DNA from: Aureococcus anophagefferens
Lineage: Eukaryota; Sar; Pelagophyceae; Pelagomonadales; Pelagomonadaceae
Direction of reading: 5' to 3'
DNA length: 64,000 nucleotides
Assembly (NCBI RefSeq): GCF_000186865.1
Contig: NW_008705562.1
Coordinates: 1,747,335-1,811,334, forward strand
Part shown: positions 8,847-18,200 of the stretch, piece after piece
Layout of the letters: every line of letters starts with the position of its first letter
Position numbering within the stretch: position 1 is the stretch's first letter
Notes under the pieces: generated by a model
The model's database searches: none
What the model was told of the DNA's origin: nothing
The model's input: only the letters and a program-made list of their open reading frames with translations
Made by a program: the position numbers and the translations under genes

Positions 8847-10997
8847 TTACCCGTCGCCGCGCTGGAGCCGCACCCAGCCGCCGCGGACGGGGTCGAGGGC
8901 GTCGGCGAGGGCGTCCGCCGGGTCGCCGTCGCGGCCGCCGCAGCCGAAGTCGACGGGCCCCGCCTGGAGCCAGTGGCCGCGCGCCGCGAGGACCATGGCG
9001 AGCATGTCCGGGATGAGCTTGACGTTCTGGTCGTAGAGAAACTGGGGGGTGTCGCGGATGCCCGGCCCCTTGCTGAACTCGATGAGGTAGGGCTCGCCGG
9101 CGTCGTCGACGATGAAGTCGACGCCGAGGAACGCGAACTGGCCCGGCCGCCAGTCGTCGCTCAAAAAGTCCGTCCTGTTGCTCCGCGCGCGCGTCGAGCC
9201 GCCGCGGTCGCCCTTGAGCGCCGCGCCGACGGCGTCGGCGACGGCGTCGCGGAAGGACGCGTCGAGGCCGCGCCGCGTCTTCGCCGTGCGCCGCTCGACG
9301 ACGTCGCCGAGCGCGGCCCACGGCAGGCGCAGCGACCCGTCGCCGACGGCGTCGGCGTCGGCGTCGTAGCCCTCGATCTTTTTCTGGAACGTGTGGTTCG
9401 TCACGTGGGCCTCGCGGTCGAGCTCGACGAGGCGCCCGCCGCCGGCCGCGCCGACGCCCGGGAACGGCCGGCCCGACGCGCGGAGGTAGCCCTCGTGGAA
9501 GTAGCAGAGCAGGCCCGCGCGGTCCGCGCCGCCCTCGCGGTCCCGCAGGGGCAGCGAGACGATGAGCAGGTAGCAGCGGACGTCGAACTTGCGGCCGTCG
9601 TCCAAAAGTAAGGGCCGCGCGACGTACGACTGGACGACGACCTCGCGCGTGTCGCCGAAGGAGCTCTTCAGCGCCTCCTCGAGCGCGTCCGTGGCGGCCT
9701 CTAACCGGAAGACCTTGATGCCCCGGCCGCAGGCGCCCCGCGACGGCTTGACGATGACGACGGCCTCGCCGCCGGGCGCCGCGGCCGCCGCGAGCACCGA
9801 GCCGAGGTCGCCGCCGACGACGGCGAAGGCGACGTCCGGCGACCCCCGGGGGCTCGACCGCTTGCAGACGCAGGTCGCCGGGTGCCGCGGCCGTTTCACG
9901 TGGCGCATGAGCGCGAGCGCGAGGCGCGCCTTGCACGTCAGCGCGTCCTCGCCTACGACGGCGCGCCGTCAAAACGTCGACAAAAGATCGCGGGGCGCGC
10001 ACCGGGGAAGTGGTTCACGAGGTGGCGCGCGGACAGCGACGGCGTCGCCTTCAACGGGTGGTCGAGCGGCGCGACGTCGCCGCCGAAGCGCTTCGCCGAG
10101 CGGATGTAGCAGAAGTCCGTCTGGCTGAAGAAGTCGCGCGTCGCGTCCTCGCCGCGCACGAAGCGGCCCCGCTCGTCCGTCGCGGGCTCCCAGCCCTTGG
10201 CGAGCATGAAGTCGACGACGAGGCGCGCGACGAAGGACCTAACGGGGTTGGACGGCTCCTCGCTTTCCCGCGCGAAACGCGCTCGACGCCGCGAGGGGCC
10301 CGTTGTCGATCCAGAAGCGCGGCGTCGCGGCGTCGTCGTAGATGGGGAAGCCGTCGGCGTCGTGGCGGTACATGACGCGCCGGCCCGGCGCGCGGCGGAG
10401 CCCGAGGTCGAAGCCCGCGTCGCCGTCGTATCGCACGCCGACGACGTCGCCGTCGCGCAGGCCGCACGCGGCGACGGTGTCCCCGTCGCGGAAGGGCTCG
10501 AAGGCCGCGCCGCTCGCGCCCCGCGACGGCAGCAGGCTCCCGTCGCCCGCGCGGAGCCGGTTCTGCGCCGTGGCCATGACGCGCCGCTCCGACGTCGGGC
10601 CCCGGCCGCACTCGATGCGCTCGAAGGTGAGCGACTTGCCCGTCGTCGCGTGCGCGGTTGCGGCGATCTTCCGCCGGACCTCGAGGATCGTCGTCGTCGG
10701 CGCGCACGCGACGTCGCAGAAGGGCGTCCCGTCGTGCGGGTTCAAGGCCCGCAGCGTGAGCGCCGCGCCGTCCCGCGCGACGAGCGGGCCGAAGCCGAGC
10801 GGCGCGCCGTCGATGAGCACGTACTGGCCCGCGGCGAGCTGCAGCCACCCGTCGACGACGGCGAGGGGCTCCAGCACGTCGCCGCGCTTCCGCAGGCCCA
10901 CGCAGGGCGCGTCCGTGGACGGCGCGCCGCGCACGGCGACGCGCGGGCCGTGCACGACCGTCCACGTTTCGGGCGCGGCGTCGTCGAAGTCGCTCAT
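8847..10997 (-). CDS. tubulin-tyrosine-ligase-like (TTL/ATP-grasp) protein, three exons
   Basis: Exons 10997-10288, 10238-10003 and 9952-8847 give 683 residues. Residues about 1-75 look like a bacterial-type SH3 domain (PCVGLRKRGDVLEPLAVVDGW). A middle region leads into the TTL fold, which includes LVNHFPGEDALTCK across the second splice junction. ATP-grasp motifs are VIVKPSRGACGRGI (about 383), YVARPLLLDDGRKFDVRCYL, HVTNHTFQKK and DFIVDDAGEPYLIEFSKGPG (about 607). The family ligates Tyr, Glu or Gly to tubulin tails, usually on axonemes. The metal-binding Glu is present, but the Asn that normally follows two residues later is Ser, so activity may differ. The ATG at 10997 faces the permease gene across a short shared upstream region. 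Confidence 0.85.
9953..10002 (-). other. 50-bp GT-AG intron in the TTL-like gene
   Basis: The donor is GTGCGC at 10002 and the acceptor is TAG at 9953. Splicing joins CCC-G to GC-GAG and gives NHFPGEDALTCK, matching the TTL consensus. The unspliced frame stops at the TAG itself. Confidence 0.75.
10239..10287 (-). other. 49-bp GT-AG intron in the TTL-like gene
   Basis: The donor is GTCGAG at 10287 and the acceptor is TTAG at 10239. The unspliced frame ends at this TAG. Splicing gives PLAASFVARLVVDFMLAKGW. The eight bases at the donor and after the acceptor (GTCGAGCG and GTCCTTCG) agree at five positions. Confidence 0.75.
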
Positions 10998-11098
10998 TGT
11001 TGCAAATGCTTATTGGTGTTGCACGGCTAAGCGTTCGGAAAGAGCTCGTCGAAGCGCCGGTCCATCACGATTTGCCACGGCATCGTCACGGCTCTCCG

Positions 11099-12475
11099 AT
11101 GGCACTCGCCGAAGCTGCCGCTGCGGCAAGAACGATGGTCTCGCGTGGCAGCGCCTTCTCGGTGCTCGCCGTCGTCGCGACGCTCCTCTCTCTAACCTCG
11201 GCCGCTCCGAGTTGCTGCGAAGCGAAGGCGCGCCTCGCGCGGCAGCGCTTCATCGCCGACCCGGACGCCGTCCCGCCGGACTTCGACAGCGAAGGCCGGC
11301 CGCGGCTCGTCGCTGATCATTGTGCAATCCAGCCTGAGGAGTGGGACGAGGAGGACGACGGGCCCTGGGAGCCGCCGCTCGCGGAGAACGAGGACTTTTC
11401 GTGGAAGGCGCCGCGCGTGCCGAACCCGGACTACGCCCCGCCTCCCTTCGCCGACGAGCTCCGGACCGAGGTCGAGAAGGCGCTCCCCTGGGTCGTCGTC
11501 GGCGTCCTGGTGACGGCGGCCCTCGAGGCCCTGCAGCTGCCGTTCGCGAGCCTCGGCGGCGTGCTGGCGCGCGCGGGCCCCCTCGGCGGCGCGGCCGTCG
11601 GCCTCGCGACGCCGCTCTGCTCGTGCGGCGCGTTGCCCGTCGCCGCGGGCCTCGCGGCGTCGGCGCCGCTGCGCGCCGTCGTCGCCTTCCTGACGGCGTC
11701 GCAGTCCGCGGGGCTCGACTCCGCGGCCATCACCTGGGGCCTCCTGGGCCGCGCCGCGGCGCTCTGGCGCCTCGGCGGCGCGCTGCTGCTCGCCGCGGCC
11801 GCGGGGCTCGCCGTCGGCGGCGGCGACGGCGCGGCGGCGGCGCCCGCCGCGGCGCCCGCCGCCGTCGCGCCCCGGCGCGGCCGCCTCGCGGCGGCCTTCA
11901 AGGCCGCCGTCGGCTCCGCGCGCGACGCGTTCCCGCCGGTGCTTCTGGGCCTCGCGGGCGGCGCGGCCGCGCTGCGCTGGCTGCCGCCGCTGCCCCAGGC
12001 CCACGACGACTACGCCGACGGGCTCCTGCCGCGCGTCGCCGTGCTCGCCGCGGCCCTGCCCCTCCAGCTCTGCGAGCACTCGACGGTGACCGCCGCGCGG
12101 GCGATTAGGGACGCGGGCGGCAGCCCGGGCCTCGCGTTCGCGTTCCTCCTGTCGGCGCCGGCGACGAACCTGCCGAGCCTTTTGTTGCTCGTCGCCGCGC
12201 GCCGCGAGCGCGCGCGCGCCGCGGCGCTGCGCGTCGCCGCCGCCATCGCGGCGACGGCGCTCGCGCTGTCCTACGCCGTCGATTTCGCGGGCGCGGACCT
12301 CTTCGTCGAGCGCGACGACGCCGTCGGCACCATGGCCACCTTCCCGCCCTGGTTCGTCGACGCCTGCCCCTGGCTCGCGGCGTGGCTCGCCGTCGCGGCC
12401 GTCGTCGACGCGCTCCAGGGCCGCCGCGCGGCCGCGCTCCCGCCGTGCTGCCGCCCCGACAAGAAGTGCCACTAA
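11099..12475 (+). CDS. ArsP/UPF0718-type permease
   Basis: The protein has about 458 residues from the ATG at 11099; a second ATG at 11135 would leave a cleaner signal peptide (FSVLAVVATLLSLTSAAPS). An acidic extracytosolic stretch follows. The membrane part begins with LPWVVVGVLVTAALEAL and has about eight hydrophobic segments. The family hallmark TPLCSCGALPVAAGLAAS lies in the first half, and a repeat of this half (LPLQLCEHSTVTAA ... LSAPATNLPSLLLLV) lies in the second. Bacterial relatives export organoarsenicals or are uncharacterised permeases. The C-terminus is Cys-rich (PPCCRPDKKCH). Its stop overlaps the stop of the convergent glycosyltransferase gene at CTAA (12472-12475). Confidence 0.8.
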   Translation: MALAEAAAAARTMVSRGSAFSVLAVVATLLSLTSAAPSCCEAKARLARQRFIADPDAVPPDFDSEGRPRLVADHCAIQPEEWDEEDDGPWEPPLAENEDFSWKAPRVPNPDYAPPPFADELRTEVEKALPWVVVGVLVTAALEALQLPFASLGGVLARAGPLGGAAVGLATPLCSCGALPVAAGLAASAPLRAVVAFLTASQSAGLDSAAITWGLLGRAAALWRLGGALLLAAAAGLAVGGGDGAAAAPAAAPAAVAPRRGRLAAAFKAAVGSARDAFPPVLLGLAGGAAALRWLPPLPQAHDDYADGLLPRVAVLAAALPLQLCEHSTVTAARAIRDAGGSPGLAFAFLLSAPATNLPSLLLLVAARRERARAAALRVAAAIAATALALSYAVDFAGADLFVERDDAVGTMATFPPWFVDACPWLAAWLAVAAVVDALQGRRAAALPPCCRPDKKCH

Positions 12476-14204
12476 GGTTGCAACGCGGCGACGGCGTGCC
12501 GCCACGCGCGGTCCGCGCGGTCCGCGCGCGCGTCCTCGGCCGCGCGCGCGCGCCGGTCGCCGCGCCAGACGTCCTCGCCGACGGCGGTGACGCGGTCCCG
12601 GTTCGCGTCGTAGTCGCGCACGCGCCGCCTCCAGGCGCCGACGTCGGCCTCGGCCGCCGCCGCGTCGTCGAAGACGAAGACGCCGCGCATCGGGCCGAAG
12701 GGGTCCGGGCGCGCCGGCGGCGGCAGGTGGCGCAGGAGCGGGCCGACGGGGCTCCGCCGCAGGAACGCCTCGTCGACGAACTCCGTGCAGAGCGTGCAGG
12801 CGACGTTGCGGCCGTGCTGCACGTGGAGCATGCGGCAGGCGTCGTCCTTGACGAACGCGAGCGGCACGCCGGCGCTCTCGAGCTTCGCGACCTGCCGCGG
12901 GCGGCTTTTGCGGGCGACGGGCGCGGGGGACGCCGCCGCGGGACCCAGCTCGCGTCCTCGCCCCAGTTCGTGTCCTTCCAGCGGACGGCGTCCCAGGCGG
13001 ACCGCGCCTGAGATGACGCGCGTGTCCCCGTGGATAAAAAACGGCTCGGTATACGCCGGACCGCGCGTAGACGAAGCCGAAGCCGCGGGACTTGCGCTCC
13101 GTCTCGACGAGCGACGCGGGCACGGCCGCCGGGGGATCCGCGGCGTCGAACGCGCCGGCGACGCGCGTCTCGGCGTCGTAGGCGAACCTGGCAGGAAAAG
13201 AGTCGAAACGGACGCGCGCGGAACACTCATGTTGAAGCGAACTTGAATCACTCTTTTCCTGCCCTGTAGGCGAACCACTTGTCGAGCTTCGCCAAACCCG
13301 CGCCGCCCGCGTCCGCGAGGGCTTTCACCATGGTCGGCAGGTACGACGGCCCGTACAAATCGTCGTCGTCGAAGTTCGCGACGACGGGCGATGTCGCGAG
13401 CTCCGCGAGCGCGCGGTTCCGCTTCTCGCCGATCGTCAAATCGTTCGCGGCGCCGCGGACGTGCACGTAGGTCACGCGCGGGTCCGCGCAGTTCGAGAAG
13501 AAGGGCGACGGCGCCGGCCCGCTGTCGACGACGATGAGCCGCCGCGGCCCTGAGTAGTCGGAGCATGCGAAGGACGCGTAGCAGCCCGCGTGGTGCGCCG
13601 CGCGCGAGGCCGTCGTCGGCACGAGTACGTCGACGGCGTCGCCGTAGCGCACGGGTTTCGGCGGCGGCGGCGGCGCGAGTTTTGACGCGTCGAGCCAGCC
13701 GCGGCCGCGGACGAGGCACGCGGTGGACAGGGCGGACGATAGCTGTTCGTCGATGATCTCGACGACGTCGCCGGCCTCGACGCGGTCGCCCAGGGCCGCG
13801 CTCGTCGCTTCCGGGCTCCAGCGCAGCTCCGCGCCGCCGAGGACCGCCGCGCGGCGCGCGTACCATGCCGCGCCCGGCGGCGCGGCCGACAGCGCCTCCC
13901 GCAGCGGCGCGGCGGCTGTCGCCGCGACCGCCGCGGACTGGACCCAGCCCCCGCGGCCGAGCCGCGCCCAGCCGCCGCGGCGCTCGAGCACCTGGAACGA
14001 CGCGCCGGCGACGAGCCAGCCCAGCGGCCGGCAGTCGGCGACCGGCGCGTCGACGACGAGCGTTTTTTGCAGCACCCGCACCTCCTCGACCGTGCGCGCA
14101 TCATCATCACGTTCTTTGGCGACGGCGCGCTCATCATCATCATCGGGTTCGTTGGCGACGGCGCGCCGCTGGCGCGACGCGACGAAGGCCTTGAAGGAAG
14201 CCAT
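12472..14204 (-). CDS. SH3-like / GT-A glycosyltransferase family 2-like protein, four exons
   Basis: Exons 14204-13276, 13187-13067, 13007-12945 and 12891-12472 give 510 residues. The N-terminus is charged, with a repeated Asp-rich/AVAKE segment. Two SH3-like segments follow (PLGWLVAGASFQVLERRGGWARL; ALGDRVEAGDVVEIIDEQ). The glycosyltransferase core begins at VDVLVPTTASRAAHH, continues with IGEKRNRALAELA (about 258) and has the metal-binding ANFDDDDLYGPSYL (about 277). Across three introns it continues FVYARSAWDAVRWKDTNWGEDASW and ends in a region with HVQHGRNVACTLC. Family 2 enzymes transfer sugars from nucleotide-sugars; the acceptor is unknown. Each intron is required to keep the conserved frame. 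Confidence 0.75.
12892..12944 (-). other. 53-bp GT-AG intron of the glycosyltransferase gene
   Basis: The donor is GTCCCG at 12944 and the acceptor is GCAG at 12892. Splicing joins EDASW to VAKLESAGVPLAF. CGGCGT lies at intron bases 10-15. Confidence 0.65.
13008..13066 (-). other. 59-bp GC-AG intron with 9-bp exon repeat
   Basis: GCGCGGTCC stands at the donor (13066-13058) and again directly after the CAG acceptor (13007-12999). Exact restoration of FVYARSAWDAVRW needs a GC donor with the AG acceptor. CGGCGT lies at intron bases 9-14. Confidence 0.75.
13188..13267 (-). mobile_element. 80-bp introner element with TIRs (glycosyltransferase intron 1)
   Basis: The ends carry a 14-bp inverted repeat, GGCAGGAAAAGAGT at 13190-13203 and its complement at 13250-13263. 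The flanking direct repeat is AGGCGAAC (13180-13187 and 13268-13275), ten bases long if the preceding GT is counted. The spliced intron is 13275-13188 (88 bp). The GT is supplied by the coding-strand duplication GTTCGCCT and the CAG by the element end. Splicing restores DKWFAYDAETRV exactly. The interior holds two TTGAA words (13232-13247). Confidence 0.88.
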
Positions 14205-14258
14205 TCAGGCAGCCCCAGACGTGTTATCTGGCGGCCATGCTCTCCGAGGCTTCACGCC

Positions 14259-14275
14259 TTCAACCTCGGCTTCAA
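14259..14275. promoter_or_regulatory. TTCAA-N7-TTCAA motif
   Basis: TTCAA occurs twice, seven bases apart, in the gap upstream of the glycosyltransferase gene. The same arrangement recurs at 24936, 37778 and 53562 in other gaps and inside two introner elements. A regulatory role is inferred only from recurrence. Confidence 0.3.
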
Positions 14276-14435
14276 CGTGCATCATCGTGTCGCGACACGC
14301 CAAAGCCCGAGAAACAACGCCCTCCATCCCAGAGAGGGCGACGCGCCGCTCCGCGTGGGGCGATCTGCGCGCCCCCGCGGGGTCGGCCGCGGTGAGTAAA
14401 ACTTAACGCGCGCGCGAACGCGCGGCCCGCGGCCT

Positions 14436-14765
14436 CTACTTGGCCTTCATGCGCTGCGCGCGCTTGCGCTTCTTGACCTTGTGCTTGTTCATCATCTTTC
14501 GTCGGCGCTTCATCGTGCTCTCGAAGACGCGCGCGAAGCCCGGCAGCAGCGCACGCGTCGAGACGAGCGGCGCGGCGGCCGGCCGCGCGAGGACGTGCAG
14601 GGAGCGCCGCGCCGCCGCGGGCGCCAGGAGCGCGCCGAGCGCGCCGCCGCCCGGCGTCGCCCAGGCCGCCGGCGCCGCGGCCCGGAGCGTCGCGGCGCAG
14701 GGCGATGACCAGGTGCAGGTCGCCGGCGTCGCGGCGCGTCGCACGAGCGCGCGCCACGCGAACAT
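14436..14765 (-). CDS. mS38: mitochondrial small-subunit ribosomal protein mS38 (AURKAIP1/COX24 domain)
   Basis: The protein has 109 residues from the ATG at 14765. The N-terminus (FAWRALVRRAATPATC) is rich in Arg, Ala and Ser with no acidic residues, typical of a mitochondrial targeting peptide. The last 27 residues, STMKRRRKMMNKHKVKKRKR and onward, are the extremely basic C-terminal signature of mS38 (DUF1713), including the KMxKHK core. In known mitoribosomes this helix binds small-subunit rRNA. An open frame continues upstream to 15002 but contains no further ATG, so 14765 is preferred. Confidence 0.8.
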   Translation of the reverse strand: MFAWRALVRRAATPATCTWSSPCAATLRAAAPAAWATPGGGALGALLAPAAARRSLHVLARPAAAPLVSTRALLPGFARVFESTMKRRRKMMNKHKVKKRKRAQRMKAK

Positions 14766-15217
14766 GGCTGCACGACCCACGCGACTCGGCGGAAAGGGGT
14801 TCGGCGATGAGCAACGCCTTGACGAGAAAGTACGACCCACGCTGAAGCTGCGGCGACACACAGCGTCGATGCGGGTCCGTCGAGGTCCTCCGGCTGTGGC
14901 GCGGCGGCATGCCGGGGGTCGCTGTGTCGCAGGCGCCTGGAGCCGTAGGCGTCTCCGCGCGCCGATCTCTATGACGTCTCCGAGCCGATCTCGATGACAC
15001 AAGACACAGTTAACAGAGCGGCGCCTCGCACGATCCCTCTTCGTCCTCGGAGCGGGGCGCGCGCAGGGGCACGAGGCTCACCGACGCGTCCATGTTCCAC
15101 GAAGAGGCACCATCAACCATCTAAGATTTATAAGATTTGTTGAGCTGCTAACGATTGCCCAGGCAAAGGGCTGCTGGCTCGTCGTTGCGCCGGTCCCCGG
15201 GCCAGCGCGGCGGCGCC
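14766..15217. other. divergent intergenic region, mS38 / CFAP47
   Basis: This 452-base gap separates two divergent start codons and must hold both promoters. It contains a 36-codon open frame described separately (15010-15120) and an AT-rich stretch (AAGATTTATAAGATTTG, 15123-15139) that could serve as a core promoter. I see no RNA gene. Confidence 0.5.
15010..15120 (-). CDS. possible 36-residue small ORF
   Basis: The minus strand has an ATG at 15120 and a second at 15093, reading MDASVSLVPLRAPRSEDEEG and ending SCEAPLC then TAA. From the second ATG the codons have the strong G/C third-position bias of real genes here. It could be a small gene, an upstream ORF of mS38 or chance. No domain is recognised. 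Confidence 0.22.
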   Translation of the reverse strand: MVDGASSWNMDASVSLVPLRAPRSEDEEGSCEAPLC

Positions 15218-18200
15218 ATGGGCGACATCCATCCCGTGCAGCCGCCGCAGGTCGAGTTCGAGAATGCGCTGGACCGGCTGGTCTACGTGCAGACGATCTC
15301 CATCCGCAACTACTGCGGCAAGGCGCGGCGCGTGCGCATCGAGGGCCCGGCGGCGCGGGGCCCGTTCACGCTCGTCTTCACGCCCGGGCCGAGCCTGGCG
15401 CCGGGCCTCGAGCTGACGGCGGACGTGCAGTTCGTGCTGCCCGAGGACGGCTCCGGCGGCGACCGGGGCGTCTTCCTCGACCGGCTGCTCGTGCACTTCG
15501 GCGACGGCGAGGAGACCGTCGAGGTGCCCCTGCGGGCCGTGGCGCCCCAGGCGCGCATTTTGGCCGTGCCGTCGAGCGAGCGGCCGCGGGCCGGCGCGTC
15601 GAGCCACGAGTGCGTCGTCGCGGCCATGGACGCGCCGGGCCGCTACGCGGTGCGCCTCGGCGACGTCGTTTTAGGCACGACGACGACGTCGGAGCTCGAG
15701 CTGCGCAACCTGGGCCCCGTCGCCGGCGACTTCAAGCTGGAGGTCGGCGACGCGGCCAAGCCCGCGACGGGCGACGACGACGCGCACCACCACCGGGGGG
15801 GGAACGACCTCCGGTGCGAGCCGTCGGCGGGCCACCTCGGCCCGGACGCGCGGCAGGCGCGGCAGCTCCAGGCGCTCGGCGCCAAACGCAAAACGGAGGA
15901 GGAGCCCGAGGACGCGAGCCGCGACGACGAGTCCGGGAGCCCCCGCGTGGACACGTCCGCGGTCATCTCCCTGGAGCTGACGGCCGCGAAGCTCGGCGCG
16001 GCGCGGTTCCGCGTCGTCGTCGACACGAAGCAGGGCACGCCCTGCGTCCTCGACGTGTCCTGCGTCGTCGTGACGCAGCGCCTCGAGCTCTACGCCGTCT
16101 CCGGCCTGCGGCGCCACGAGGCGCTCGCGAACGTCGACTTCGGGGCCATGTTCTACGGCCAGTCGTGCGAGCGGCGCGCGGTGCTCGTCAACAACTCGCC
16201 CCAGGCCGTGCCCTTCGTGATCTCGCTCCACGCGGACCGGGAGCTCGCCGTGGAGGCCGCGCGCGAGGCCGAGGCGCGGCGCCTCGCGGACGCGCCCGCG
16301 TCCGAGGCCGGGTCCGGGTCGCCGCGCGGCGCGTCCGCGGACGGCGCCAAGTTCCTCGACGAGTGGGAGACCGACGACGGGTCCCTGACCGTGACGCCTC
16401 TGGAGGGCCTGCTGGAGCCCCACGCGCGCCAGCCCGTGACGCTGCGCTTCGCGCCCCCGAAGCCGCCGCTGACGACGGCGTTCAAGCACCGGCTCCACGC
16501 GCCCATGCAGCCGACGGACGAGGACGCCGACGGGAGCCCCGAGGCCGGGGGCCGCGTGCGCCGCAACGTGCCGTCGCGGCCCTACGGCCTCAAGGTCAAG
16601 GTCGGCGTGCCCGTCGCGGGCGGCGGCGTCTCGGGCGAGCCCGACGGCAAGGCCAAGCCCGACGACACCGAGCCGAAGCGGCCCGAGATCCCGGCCCTCG
16701 AGGTCGCCGTGACGGCCCACGCGGCGCCGACGGACGCCGTCCACGTGTCGCCGAAGACGCTGCGCTTCGGCACCTGCGAGCCGCGGTCCAAACAAAAAGG
16801 TTTGGTGACCATCGAGAACGCGTCCGACGTCGCGGCCAAGTTCGAGTTCGCCAAGGTCGCCCAGTTTAGCGTGACGCCGTCGCGGGGCAAGATCGCCGGG
16901 CGCGCGAAGACGACGGTCATGGTCACCTTCTACCCGGCGCAGATCGGCAACTTCGACGTCCGCTGCGAGCTCAAGATCGAGGGCGGGCTGTCGACGCAGA
17001 CGCTCCGCATGCTCGGCAAGGCCGTCAAGTCGACGACCTACCCCAAGGGCACCCCGGGGTCCACCGTGGGCAAGGGCTCCGTCGACGTGTCGCGCCTCGG
17101 CGCGGGCCTCGGCGCGCTGTCGTTCGAGCCGTCCGTGTGGACGGACGCGGAGCTGCTCGCCGGCGTCGCGGACAAGAAGGTGGGCCAGTTCGACTACTGG
17201 GAGGAGCGCGACAACCAGATGCGCGCCGACAAGGCGCGAAGTGACCTCAACAAGACCCAGTACGTCAAGTACCTGCGGGAGCGGCGCGCGGTGCGCGAGA
17301 CCGCGGCGGACAAGGCCGAGGAGGCGCGCCGCGTCGCGTACGCGCGGCGCAACCCGTCGGACCCGACGGGCGCCGAGCTCGCCATGGAGCCGCTGGAGGA
17401 GCCGCCCCTGCCGCCGCTGCCCGACGCCTACGCGGAGCCCCTCTGGATGAACAAGGGCGGCCGCGGCGCCGCGACGTCCGCCGCGGGCGGCAAGCCCCAG
17501 TTCGACGCGGACCGCCTCATCGCCGAGAAGTTCAAGCCGCGGCCGACGACGCAGGCGGAGATGCGCCACTGCTCGACGCGCCTCAACGCCGCGGACCTGT
17601 CGAAGATCACCGCGTCGCACGCGACCTTGGATTTCGGCCGCGTCTGCGTGGGCTCCAAGGCCGTCAAGAACTTCGCCGTGTCCAACGGGTTGAGCCACGC
17701 CGTGCTCGTCGCCATCTCCACGGCGAGCCTGCCGCCGGAGCTCGCCGCGGGCACGACGCCCGCGAGCCAGGTCGTGCCCGGCGAGGCGACGGCCGGCTTC
17801 GACATCGCGCTCCACTGCGCCAAGGAGACGCTGGGCTACCGCTGCGTCGTCCAGTACACGATCAACGACCGCCATACCCTCAAGCTCGCCATCACGGCGG
17901 ACGTCGTGCCCGTGGAGCTCACGCTGGGCAGTCCCGAGCTCGCGATCGAGTTCGACGCGCACTCGCTCGAGTCGTCCGTGGACGCGACGATCGAGCTCAA
18001 GAACCCGGGCAACTCGGCCGTGGAGTTCTTCTGGACCCACGCGCCGCCCTTCTCCGTGCTGCCGGAGCAGGGCGTCGTGCCGCCCTTCGGGTCGACGGTC
18101 GTCGCGGTCACGTGGACGCCGAGCCCCGTGCTCAAGAACGTGGGCAAGCTCCTGGTCCACGTGCCCGGCGCCAAGGAGGATCTCGAGCTCGCCGTGACGG

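Noticed and set aside
14100..14170. ATC/TCATCA repeat as a possible microsatellite or CRISPR-like array
   Set aside because: It is a short two-unit repeat encoding Asp-rich residues at the start of the glycosyltransferase. No CRISPR array or phage-like feature is present in the window.
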